DNA from: an uncultured Alistipes sp.
GTDB lineage: Bacteria; Bacteroidota; Bacteroidia; Bacteroidales; Rikenellaceae
Direction of reading: 5' to 3'
DNA length: 7,159 bases
Assembly: GCA_934754975.1 (NCBI GenBank)
Contig: CAKVKI010000137.1
Location: 1-7,159, forward strand
Part shown: positions 1 to 5,078 of the stretch, piece after piece
Layout: every line of letters starts with the position of its first letter
How positions within the stretch are numbered: position 1 is the stretch's first letter
The notes under the pieces: model-generated
Told to the model about the DNA's origin: nothing
Database searches by the model: none
What the model saw: the letters and a program-made list of their open reading frames with translations, nothing else
Translations under genes and position numbers: made by a program

Positions 1-298
1 AGAAGACCTGAAATCCGCCGCTGTCGGTGAGCATCGGGCCTTCCCAGGTCGAGAAGCGGTGTACGCCGCCGGCCTTTTCGATGATCTCCATGCCGGGCCG
101 CATGTAGAGGTGGTAGGTGTTGGCCAGGATGATCTGCGCCCGGGCCTGGTCGCGCACGTCGCGGTGGAAAATGCCCTTGACCGTTGCCGCCGTACCCACG
201 GGCATGAAAATCGGGGTGCGGATGACGCCGTGGTCGGTCGTCAGGAGGCCTGCGCGGGCTTGGGTCGCCGGATCCTTATGCTGTAATGTAAACTTCAT
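1..298 (-). CDS. tgt: Queuine tRNA-ribosyltransferase (tRNA-guanine transglycosylase), N-terminal part
   Basis: The enzyme exchanges guanine for a queuine precursor (preQ1 in bacteria) at wobble position 34 of tRNAs with GUN anticodons; it is cytosolic and acts in queuosine biosynthesis. The 99 visible residues match the start of the TIM-barrel family: [10 protein letters not shown] at about 33-42, [11 protein letters not shown] at 59-69 and TDSGGFQVF at 91-99. Asp92 in DSGGFQ is the expected catalytic acid/base (Asp89 in the E. coli enzyme). The gene runs off the left edge, so the nucleophilic Asp and the zinc site are not visible. I chose the ATG at 298 (MKFTLQ); an in-frame ATG at 304 (MSMKF) is equally possible. 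A -7 element TATTTTTG lies just upstream, so the leader is very short. It is divergent from the glycosyltransferase gene. Identity is near certain; only the exact start is open. Confidence 0.96.
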   Translation of the reverse strand, partial: MKFTLQHKDPATQARAGLLTTDHGVIRTPIFMPVGTAATVKGIFHRDVRDQARAQIILANTYHLYMRPGMEIIEKAGGVHRFSTWEGPMLTDSGGFQVF

Positions 299-312
299 GC
301 TCATATATTCGG

Positions 313-320
313 CAAAAATA
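313..320 (-). promoter_or_regulatory. Bacteroidota -7 promoter element for tgt
   Basis: On the minus strand this reads TATTTTTG, a full match to the Bacteroidota -7 consensus TAnnTTTG. It ends 8 bases before the ATG at 304 and 14 before the ATG at 298, giving a nearly leaderless message. No clear -33 TTTG element is seen at the usual distance. Confidence 0.55.
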
Positions 321-365
321 CATAAAATAATCTGATTTGGGAATTCTGAATTCTGAATTGTTTTG

Positions 366-373
366 TACCTTTG
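366..373 (+). promoter_or_regulatory. Bacteroidota -7 promoter element for the glycosyltransferase operon
   Basis: TACCTTTG matches TAnnTTTG exactly and lies 16 bases before the ATG at 390. It overlaps the sequence that a TTG start at 363 would translate, which argues that the real start is the ATG at 390. A -33 TTTG at the usual distance is not clear; the nearest, at 336-339, is too far away. Confidence 0.6.
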
Positions 374-389
374 CACATATTTCGCCTGT

Positions 390-1544
390 ATGCAATTTTT
401 CGATACGCTTCTGACATGTTACGGCTGGGAAGGCATCGCCCTTGCGGGGGCTCTGCTGGTCATGCTCGGCGTGCAGCTGTACTATTATATTTTCGTTTAC
501 GGCCGTATTCCCGGCTATAAAAACAACCGCCGCAGCGCGGTGCTTGACGCCGAACCTCCGGTGTCGGTGGTCGTGCCGCTCTTCTCGGAGGATTATTCGT
601 TCGTCGAGGAGCGCCTGCCGCTGATGCTGGCCCAGAGCTACCCCGATTTCGAGGTGGTGATCGTCTATGTGGGACACGACTCCGATTTCTACGAGGACCT
701 CGTGCGGCTCAAGCAGTCGTTCCCGCAGATCGTGACGACCAAGATCCACCTCGACCCGCGCTTCCCGATTTCGCGTAAAATGGCGCTCAACGTCGGCATC
801 AAGTCGGCGCACCACGAACATATGGTCTTCTCTTCGACCGACGCCTGTCCGCAGACCGACCGCTGGCTGTCGCTCATGGCCAAGGGCTTTACGCGGGGCG
901 AGATCGTCGTGGGCTACTGCGGCGTGGAGCGCAAAAAGGGTTTTTCGAACTACATGATGCGCGCCTGGCGCATGATGCACTCGGCCGACTGGCTGGCCCG
1001 CGCCGTACGCCGCCGCGCCTACCGGGGCACGCTCCACAACTTCGGGTTCACCAAGCGCATCTACTTCGGGGCCAACGGCTTCAGCCACCTCAATATGAAC
1101 ATCGGCGAGGACGACCTCTTCATGCAGCAAGTCATGACGCACGACAACGTGAGCGTCATCCTTTCTCCCCGGGCTTCGCTGCGCGAAAAGACATGGGGCG
1201 GCATGGGCTGGTGGATGAGTCAGCTGCGCTATTACGGCTCGGCGTTCCGTTTCTATCCGCAGGCGGTCCGAAACTACATCCAGTGGGAACTGGGATCGCG
1301 CTCGCTGTTTTTCCTGACGGTGATCTGCGCCGTGGCCGTCATGCCGTTCGAGTTCAAGATCGCGGCGCTGGCCCTGCTGCTGATCCGGTTCCTGGTGGTG
1401 GCGGTCGAGGTGCGGCGCATCGCGCGCCGCCTGGGCGAATCCGGCATGATGGGCCGCTACTTCATCTATGACCTGCTGAGCCCGCTCTGGGCCTTGGCGC
1501 TGGGCGTGATGCTGATGCGCAAAGACGACCGCGTATGGAGATAG
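390..1544 (+). CDS. Family 2 glycosyltransferase, membrane-anchored
   Basis: 384 residues. A hydrophobic segment at about 14-36 is followed by a GT-A catalytic domain (about 57-290) and two or three C-terminal hydrophobic segments (about 305-321, 323-342 and 358-376), so the catalytic domain should face the cytosol at the inner membrane. Family landmarks are [10 protein letters not shown] (59-68), the nucleotide-binding strand VVIVYV (89-94), STDACP (149-154) where the metal-binding DAD motif normally lies, GEDDLF (239-244) as the likely catalytic-base motif, and QLRYYG (278-283) in place of the usual Q-x-x-R-W. The second Asp of DAD is replaced here by Cys153, which may be a subfamily trait. 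The ATG at 390 was preferred over an in-frame TTG at 363 because a -7 promoter element covers the latter. The stop overlaps the start of the sigma factor by 10 bases, suggesting translational coupling. Sugar donor and acceptor cannot be deduced; a role in envelope or surface glycan synthesis is inferred. Confidence 0.88.
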   Translation: MQFFDTLLTCYGWEGIALAGALLVMLGVQLYYYIFVYGRIPGYKNNRRSAVLDAEPPVSVVVPLFSEDYSFVEERLPLMLAQSYPDFEVVIVYVGHDSDFYEDLVRLKQSFPQIVTTKIHLDPRFPISRKMALNVGIKSAHHEHMVFSSTDACPQTDRWLSLMAKGFTRGEIVVGYCGVERKKGFSNYMMRAWRMMHSADWLARAVRRRAYRGTLHNFGFTKRIYFGANGFSHLNMNIGEDDLFMQQVMTHDNVSVILSPRASLREKTWGGMGWWMSQLRYYGSAFRFYPQAVRNYIQWELGSRSLFFLTVICAVAVMPFEFKIAALALLLIRFLVVAVEVRRIARRLGESGMMGRYFIYDLLSPLWALALGVMLMRKDDRVWR

Positions 1545-2098
1545 CCGACTATATCGTCGCCGAAGACCGGCGATTGGTGGAACTGGTTCTCGAAGGCGAC
1601 GATACGGCTTTCGAATACCTCTTCAACCGCTACCGCGACGCCATTCACCGGCTGTTCGTGCAGCGGCTGGGCGGCATGAGCGACGCCGACGACCTGCTGC
1701 AGGAGACTTTCATCAAGGTTTACATCAACCTGCACCGTTACAGCACCGACTATACCTTCGGACAGTGGGTCTACACCATCGCCCGCAATACCTTTATCGA
1801 CTTCGTGCGCCGCCGCCAGGACGACCTGTCGATCGACGAACGGTTTTCGTCTCCCCCTTCGACGGCCCCGACCCCCGAGGAGAGCGTCATCAGCCTCCAG
1901 CAGCGGACCCAGATCGAGCATTACCTCGAACGGCTGACGCCGCGTTACCGGACGCTGATCGTCATGCGCTTTTTCGACGAATACTCCTACGAGGAGATCG
2001 CCGCCAAGCTCACCCTGCCGCTGGGCACCGTCAAGACGCAGATCCACCGTGCCCGCGAACAGATGTGCAAATTTATCGCGCAGGGCGATGAACGATGA
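1535..2098 (+). CDS. ECF-type RNA polymerase sigma factor (sigma-70 family)
   Basis: 187 residues, the usual length for extracytoplasmic-function sigma factors. Region 2 covers about 25-95, including DADDLLQETFIKVY (50-63) for core binding and FGQWVYTIARNTFIDFVRRR (75-94) for -10 recognition and melting. A short acidic, Ser/Pro-rich linker (about 96-118) leads to region 4 (about 128-180) with LTPRYRTLIVMRFF, the helix-turn-helix YEEIAAKLTLPLGTVKTQIHRARE and a short tail. The ATG at 1535 lies inside the last codons of the glycosyltransferase gene (overlap 1535-1544), so the two are probably co-transcribed and coupled. No anti-sigma factor gene, FecR-like gene or TonB receptor gene is adjacent, so its control is not evident. 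rsmG begins 18 bases after its stop. The family call is firm; the regulon is unknown. Confidence 0.95.
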   Translation: MEIADYIVAEDRRLVELVLEGDDTAFEYLFNRYRDAIHRLFVQRLGGMSDADDLLQETFIKVYINLHRYSTDYTFGQWVYTIARNTFIDFVRRRQDDLSIDERFSSPPSTAPTPEESVISLQQRTQIEHYLERLTPRYRTLIVMRFFDEYSYEEIAAKLTLPLGTVKTQIHRAREQMCKFIAQGDER

Positions 2099-2116
2099 AC
2101 GATTAAAAATTAGGAA

Positions 2117-2740
2117 TTGGAACTGATTCTCAAATATTTCCCCGACCTGACCGCCGAGCAGCAGCGGCAGTTCGCCGCGTTGTACGACCTTTACGCCGAC
2201 TGGAACGCGAAGATCAACGTCATCTCGCGCAAGGATTTCGACCGCTTGTACCTGCACCATGTGCTTCACTCGCTGGCGATCGCCAAAGTCTGCACGTTCG
2301 ATGCCGGGGCGCGGATTCTCGACGTCGGCTGCGGCGGCGGCTTTCCGTCGGTTCCGCTGGCGATCCTCTTTCCCGAAACGCGCTTCACGGCCGCCGACTC
2401 CATCCGCAAGAAGATCACCGTCGTCGAGGGCGTGACCGCGGGTCTGGGCCTGCAGAATCTTGAACCCCGCTGCGTGCGTGCCGAAACGCTCCCGGAACGT
2501 TACGATTACGTCGTTTCGCGCGCCGTGACGGCCATGTCCGAATTCGTGAACTGGGTCTGGAACCGTCTCGAACGCGGACAGTGCGGCACCCTGCCCAACG
2601 GCATTCTCTACCTCAAGGGGGGCGATCTGGCCGAAGAGTTGGCGCAGACCGGCAAACGGTGGTATATCTACGACATTCCGCGCTTCTTCGAAGAAGAATT
2701 CTTCGAGACCAAGAAAGTGGTTTACACCCCTAAGAAATAG
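2117..2740 (+). CDS. rsmG: 16S rRNA (guanine-527-N7)-methyltransferase RsmG
   Basis: RsmG (GidB) uses S-adenosylmethionine to methylate N7 of G527 in the 530 loop of 16S rRNA; loss of it is known to give low-level streptomycin resistance. The 207 residues match the family's usual length. N-terminal helices carry KYFPDLTAEQ (6-15) and WNAKINVISRKD (29-40), followed by LHHVLHSLA (46-54), the SAM motif ILDVGCGGGFPSVPLAILFP (67-86), AADSIRKKI (92-100), RAETLP (121-126) and VVSRAVTAM (132-140). The start is a TTG at 2117: it places MELILKYFPDL where homologues begin, and no ATG serves better. The gene sits 18 bases after the sigma factor, probably in the same operon, and its end is 8 bases from the end of the convergent ORF6N gene. 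Confidence 0.96.
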   Translation: MELILKYFPDLTAEQQRQFAALYDLYADWNAKINVISRKDFDRLYLHHVLHSLAIAKVCTFDAGARILDVGCGGGFPSVPLAILFPETRFTAADSIRKKITVVEGVTAGLGLQNLEPRCVRAETLPERYDYVVSRAVTAMSEFVNWVWNRLERGQCGTLPNGILYLKGGDLAEELAQTGKRWYIYDIPRFFEEEFFETKKVVYTPKK

Positions 2741-2748
2741 TATTGCTC

Positions 2749-3352
2749 CTACTCCTGCGGCTCCAGTTTCTTGTAGCCGATCGGACGCGGCTGTTTGCGG
2801 GCCTGCGGGGTTTTGACCGACAAGGCGGCAATCGCCTGATAGATCGTGTCCAGCTCCTCGCGCATGTCTTCCGACAGGTCGTTCACCGCTTCGGCGTTGT
2901 CCTCGCCGGTCCGTTTCAGCAGGCGCAGTTTGGCCCGAATTTCAGCCAGTTCCGCCGTAATCGCCGTCGTCGAGGTGATGTAGTTGCGCATGGCGACAAA
3001 AGCACGGATGATGGCCCGATTGACCCGTATTGCCGTTTCACTGCGCAGAACACTCGATAACATGGCGACCCCCCTGTTCCGAAAATGCAAACGGCGGATA
3101 TTTCGGATATTTTCCCCGGCCGTCGATTTCTAAGGACGCAAATTGCGACCTTAATCTGTTTTTCAATATGTTGTACTCGTTCTCGGAGAGTTCGAACATG
3201 AAGTCTTCGCCCTCGAAGCGTTCTATATTGCGCCTCACAGCTTCCTTCAGCCGCTTCGTTTCGACTTGATACAAGGCCGCCAGATCAAAATCGAGCATCA
3301 CGCGCTGGCCGCGGATCTCGTATATTTTGTTTTGGATAATTTCAAGTTGCAT
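2749..3352 (-). pseudogene. ORF6N-domain DNA-binding protein, frameshifted
   Basis: Two overlapping minus-strand frames together encode one ORF6N-domain protein of about 200 residues. The first, from the ATG at 3352, reads MQLEIIQNKIYEIRGQRVML, then DFDLAALYQVETKRLKEAVR, NIERFEGEDFMFEL, LRSQFASLEI and FAFSEQG. It then leaves frame and stops at 3038-3040. The second frame resumes exactly as the family should (GVAMLSSVLRSETAIRVNRA, then IIRAFVAMRNYI) and ends at 2749 after a charged, probably coiled-coil tail. The junction is a run of six C on the plus strand (3069-3074, six G in the coding strand); five would restore the frame. Restored length is normal for Bacteroidales ORF6N proteins, which are phage-related putative DNA-binding proteins. 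The gene lies 31 bases downstream of an XRE gene. It may be a true pseudogene, a phase-variable gene or a sequencing error. Product family is firm; functional state is open. Confidence 0.88.
3069..3074. repeat. Homopolymer tract at the ORF6N frameshift
   Basis: Six consecutive C on the plus strand (six G in the coding strand of the ORF6N gene). Removing one base joins SEQG to VAMLSSVL in a single frame, the expected ORF6N sequence. The tract is short for slipped-strand phase variation but is the exact site of the frame break. Confidence 0.85.
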
Positions 3353-3383
3353 GGTTCGGGGGAGGGTGGGATTATCTCGGAGT

Positions 3384-3626
3384 TTATTTCTCTTCCGGCT
3401 CCTCCGGATAGGTTATCCCCGCGAAAAATTTCTCAAGCGAGATATTGTAAAATTTGCAGAATTTGGCGATAGACTCCAAAGAGGGGAATCTTACTTTGTT
3501 TTCATAGCCGGAAATACCCAAACCCGTATTGTGCAGAACATACTCTTTCGTATGATTGTGCTGTTCCCGGATTTCCGTTAGTCGCCGGGCAATCAAATCT
3601 ACCAATATGGGGTTTGTGAATTTCAA
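3384..3626 (-). CDS. XRE-family helix-turn-helix regulator (copy A)
   Basis: 80 residues, almost entirely one lambda-repressor-like (XRE/HTH_3) DNA-binding domain: RRLTEIREQHNHTKEYVLHN (14-33), the turn and recognition helix through TGLGISGYENKVRFPSL (34-50), and the closing helices IAKFCKFYNISLEKFFAGI (53-71). No sensor domain is present. The start is a TTG at 3626, because the aligned N-terminus (MKFTN) parallels that of copy B (MKHTN) and an in-frame stop lies just upstream. The next gene downstream on this strand is the ORF6N gene after a 31-base gap, suggesting co-transcription. It is closer to copy C than to B (shared EYV, TGL, FPSL, CKFYN, YP). Likely role: small DNA-binding repressor of its own cluster, inferred from architecture only. 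Confidence 0.85.
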   Translation of the reverse strand: MKFTNPILVDLIARRLTEIREQHNHTKEYVLHNTGLGISGYENKVRFPSLESIAKFCKFYNISLEKFFAGITYPEEPEEK

Positions 3627-3635
3627 ATCATCTAA

Positions 3636-3672
3636 TTTTTAGAAAAAATGAATCTTCACGCCTTTTCATATT
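3636..3672. repeat. Direct repeat, copy 1 (upstream of XRE copy A)
   Basis: This 37-base segment recurs at 4265-4302 with very few differences; the core ATGAATCTTCACGCCTTTT is identical in both. Here it covers the last codons of XRE copy B and the B-A spacer. Each copy ends about 10 bases before the start codon of an XRE gene (A here, C at the other copy), marking the edge of a duplicated unit. Confidence 0.85.
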
Positions 3673-3886
3673 CAATACCCTTGAAAAATTCTTCTAAAGT
3701 AACGTTATAGAAATTACAGAGTACCGTCAGCAGGACGATTGTAATATTCGTAGTGCCAACTTCATACAAACCCACATTCACTTTGGTTCGATCGGTTACT
3801 ACCTCTTGGGTTAGCCCGCGCTCGATCCGTATTTGTTTCAATCGACTTGCGACTGAACGCAGTAATGTATCGTTTGTATGCTTCAC
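3656..3886 (-). CDS. XRE-family helix-turn-helix regulator (copy B)
   Basis: 76 residues forming one XRE-type DNA-binding domain: SRLKQIRIERGLTQEVVTDR (14-33), a divergent recognition region (TKVNVGLYEVGTTNITI) and the family tail LCNFYNVTLEEFFKGIEY. The start is a GTG at 3886, supported by alignment with copy A. The middle of the domain departs most from the other two copies (NITI where A and C have FPSL), so DNA specificity probably differs. Its stop lies 29 bases before the start of copy A, inside direct repeat copy 1. Immediately upstream is a decayed ORF6N fragment rather than a clear promoter. It could be functional or slowly decaying; the frame is intact. Confidence 0.82.
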   Translation of the reverse strand: MKHTNDTLLRSVASRLKQIRIERGLTQEVVTDRTKVNVGLYEVGTTNITIVLLTVLCNFYNVTLEEFFKGIEYEKA

Positions 3887-3898
3887 TTAAGTTATTTT

Positions 3899-4009
3899 AT
3901 GCAAATTTCCGTTTTGCCGCTTTGTTGAGGTTGCCCTTGTCACTAGACACAAGGCCGCCAGATCAAAGTCGGGCATGGTAGGCTGACTGCGGATTTGGTA
4001 TGATTGATT
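3899..4009 (-). pseudogene. Decayed ORF6N-domain gene fragment
   Basis: On the minus strand, directly after the stop of XRE copy C, the translation reads NQSYQIRSQPTMPDFDLAAL. This lines up with NKIYEIRGQRVMLDFDLAAL of the ORF6N gene at 2749-3352. The DNA word ATCTGGCGGCCTTG is identical in both. After LAAL the match continues only with a shift of frame: LNKAAKRK aligns with the ORF6N stretch that reads LKEAVRRN in the intact part and often LNKAVKRN in homologues. A stop then follows at the end of the fragment. There is no start codon in place, only about 35 codons remain, and the rest of the domain is gone. It is a relic of a second XRE-ORF6N pair, not a working gene. Confidence 0.78.
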
Positions 4010-4255
4010 TTACTCTTTTGTCGGATAGTCTATCGGCGAAAAGAACTCGACGATAGTCATGTTGTAAAACTTGCAAAGAATAGCTATGGTTGTCAGCGAC
4101 GGAAAATCCCGGCCTGTTTCAAGATGCGGAATATCTAAACCGGTGTATTCATTTACGTATTCCTGCGTGTAATGATGTTCTTCACGTAAATTTTTTATAC
4201 GTTGAATAACCATTTTGAATAATTCTTCGTCGCGGCGTTGCTTTCTTTTGGCCAT
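4010..4255 (-). CDS. XRE-family helix-turn-helix regulator (copy C)
   Basis: 81 residues, with a basic start (MAKRKQRRDEELF) followed by one XRE domain: QRIKNLREEHHYTQEYVNEY (18-37), TGLDIPHLETGRDFPSL (38-54) and LCKFYNMTIVEFFSPIDYP (60-78). The ATG at 4255 is clear and the stop is TAA at 4010-4012. It is the first gene of the minus-strand array C, B, A. Its upstream region holds the second copy of the direct repeat and, further out, a perfect palindrome that could be an operator. It shares more residues with copy A than with B, fitting an ancestral duplication of the A unit. What follows it is only a decayed ORF6N fragment. A role as autoregulatory repressor is inferred. Confidence 0.87.
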   Translation of the reverse strand: MAKRKQRRDEELFKMVIQRIKNLREEHHYTQEYVNEYTGLDIPHLETGRDFPSLTTIAILCKFYNMTIVEFFSPIDYPTKE

Positions 4256-4264
4256 TTTAACTCA

Positions 4265-4302
4265 TTTTTACAAAAAAATGAATCTTCACGCCTTTTTATA
4301 TT
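4265..4302. repeat. Direct repeat, copy 2 (upstream of XRE copy C)
   Basis: Near-identical to 3636-3672, with one extra A in the A-tract and single-base differences either side. In copy 1 the distal part encodes the last residues of XRE copy B (EYEKA). Here the same bases still spell QYKKA and a stop on the minus strand, but no XRE frame continues upstream, so this is the broken-off tail of a lost B-like gene. Confidence 0.82.
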
Positions 4303-4319
4303 GGAGCATCTTCCAATAT
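4298..4319. promoter_or_regulatory. Perfect palindrome, candidate operator of the XRE array
   Basis: ATATTGGA, six bases (GCATCT), then TCCAATAT: perfect 8-base arms 43 bases upstream of XRE copy C and 14 bases before a plus-strand TATATTTG element. Size, symmetry and position suit a dimeric XRE repressor acting on divergent promoters. It is unique in the window, and binding has not been shown. Confidence 0.4.
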
Positions 4320-4333
4320 TGAGTTTTTTTACT

Positions 4334-4341
4334 TATATTTG
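4334..4341 (+). promoter_or_regulatory. Possible -7 promoter element for a plus-strand transcript
   Basis: TATATTTG fits the Bacteroidota -7 consensus TAnnTTTG and points toward the hairpin-rich stretch at 4382-4633. No good -33 TTTG was found at the usual spacing, so this is only suggestive. Confidence 0.3.
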
Positions 4342-4347
4342 TTGCGT

Positions 4348-4633
4348 GAAACAATAAAAACTAATTACAGAAATTATGCTAACTTTGCCGTACTATTACG
4401 GTAAAGTGACATAATACAGAGGTTAAGACGAACCTTTACGCATACTGGTAAACTTGCAAACTGCTATATTCCAAACGGATATGGCAGGTTTATGGAGTAG
4501 TGTAAATGTTGTCTGAAACCCAATGTCATGCCTGCGGCTTCGGCCGTGGGCGGCTTGGGCGTAAGGGCAATTTTACTCCACGGCATTGCAAGGCCATCCA
4601 GTAGAAATTGTACCTGCGCCCTTGCTTTTTTTT
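4348..4633 (+). ncRNA. Candidate structured non-coding RNA
   Basis: This stretch lacks a plausible protein gene but carries a series of hairpins on one strand: 4382-4407 (11-bp stem ACTTTGCCGTA / TACGGTAAAGT with a 4-base loop and one G-U pair), about 4458-4491 (ACTGC..ATTCC against GGATATGGCAGGT), 4535-4546 (CGGC, the stable tetraloop TTCG, GCCG), and a long imperfect stem with arms 4553-4584 and 4592-4625. The last stem is followed at once by eight T (4626-4633), as in an intrinsic terminator. A TATATTTG element lies at 4334-4341. I compared it by eye with RNase P RNA, tmRNA, 6S and SRP RNA and saw none of their conserved words. Two mini-ORFs of 12 and 11 codons (4376-4414, 4481-4516) are probably chance. 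It could be a new small RNA, the leader of a lost gene, or a decayed element. Confidence 0.35.
4553..4633 (+). terminator. Long imperfect stem-loop plus T8, terminator-like
   Basis: The arms 4553-4584 and 4592-4625 pair imperfectly (shared core CAATTT, TACT, GGGCG) around a loop of about 7 bases, and eight T follow at 4626-4633. It would end a plus-strand transcript. The long, bulged stem is more elaborate than a plain terminator. Confidence 0.45.
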
Positions 4634-4922
4634 CGGCGGGGCCGGGTCGGAAGGAATATAAACTGATTTCAACCCCGGCGCGATGTCACGAACAATCTAT
4701 TTTGAGGCGGATATATTATCCGGCGGCCAGCGGTCGCCGGATGTTGCCGTGCCGTTTGCCGGGGTTGATTCCACAAGGACGGGCGGCGCGGCCCTGCGAT
4801 CTGGTAAGCGGCATGACGAAATCCCGCATTGTCCCGTCCTTTTTCCGATAAAACCCCGAAAATTTAAAAGCAAAAGTCCCATGTCCTGCAGCGGTTGGAG
4901 GCATTTGCTGTAAATTGAGGGT
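4634..4922. other. GC-rich intergenic stretch with nested inverted repeats
   Basis: No convincing gene lies here; open frames on both strands have unlike-protein composition and no recognisable motifs. Perfect inverted repeats are visible. TCAACCCCGGC (4669-4679) pairs with GCCGGGGTTGA (4758-4768). Enclosed between them, ATCCGGCG (4718-4725) pairs with CGCCGGAT (4735-4742). Farther on, AAGGACGGG (4775-4783) pairs with CCCGTCCTT (4833-4841), followed by more T. The first two form one branched hairpin of about 100 bases. It may be the remains of a small mobile or repeated element, or structured RNA. Confidence 0.45.
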
Positions 4923-4951
4923 GGGCGCAGAGACTCATAACCTCTGCGTCC
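4923..4951. repeat. Hairpin with 10-bp stem
   Basis: GGGCGCAGAG and CTCTGCGTCC pair over 10 bases with one G-U wobble and a 9-base loop. It lies 1 base beyond the stop of a minus-strand 26-codon ORF. Neither strand has a following T-run, so a classic terminator is not supported. Confidence 0.45.
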
Positions 4952-4952
4952 G

Positions 4953-5033
4953 TTACAGCCGGGTGCGGGCTGCCGAAATGAATTCTTCATAGGTCTGTGA
5001 AAGTTGCGTCACGGAATCGTTTCGGTCCTGCAT
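4953..5033 (-). CDS. Possible small ORF, 26 residues
   Basis: ATG at 5033, stop TAA at 4953-4955. The peptide begins MQDRNDSVTQ and ends YEEFISAARTRL, hydrophilic and without a membrane segment. On its strand a CTCTTTGCCGAATA segment lies just upstream and resembles the TTTGCCGAATATA segment ahead of tgt, so a weak promoter is conceivable. A 10-bp hairpin follows the stop at once. No family is recognised; it could equally be the start of a lost gene or chance. Confidence 0.2.
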   Translation of the reverse strand: MQDRNDSVTQLSQTYEEFISAARTRL

Positions 5034-5078
5034 CCGGCTTTTTATTCGGCAAAGAGGGCGGTTATTCGGAATATTGTC

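Noticed and set aside
363..389. TTG start that would extend the glycosyltransferase by nine residues
   Set aside because: The extension contains the -7 promoter element TACCTTTG, so it would not be transcribed in full.
276..1142. Long minus-strand open frame of 288 codons opposite the glycosyltransferase
   Set aside because: It is a shadow of the high-GC coding strand: Arg/His/Val/Glu-rich low-information sequence with no family motif, while the opposite strand encodes a clear GT2 enzyme.
1466..2269. Minus-strand open frame of 267 codons opposite the sigma factor and rsmG
   Set aside because: Shadow frame; both genes on the plus strand are certain.
2684..2704. Overlapping palindromes TTCTTCGAAGAA and GAAGAATTCTTC near the end of rsmG
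   Set aside because: They encode the Phe/Glu run FFEEEFFE of RsmG and are explained by codon repetition; no T-tract follows.
4716..4904. Minus-strand segment FYRKKDGTMRDFVMPL, faintly like the start of small Bacteroidales DUF2693-type proteins
   Set aside because: Only a short word matches, the rest of the frame is unlike that family, and the region is dominated by inverted repeats.
4528..4913. Plus-strand open frames of 107 and 76 codons in the intergenic stretch
   Set aside because: Composition is unlike a protein (Arg, Pro, Ser and Cys scattered), there are no motifs, and they run through inverted repeats.
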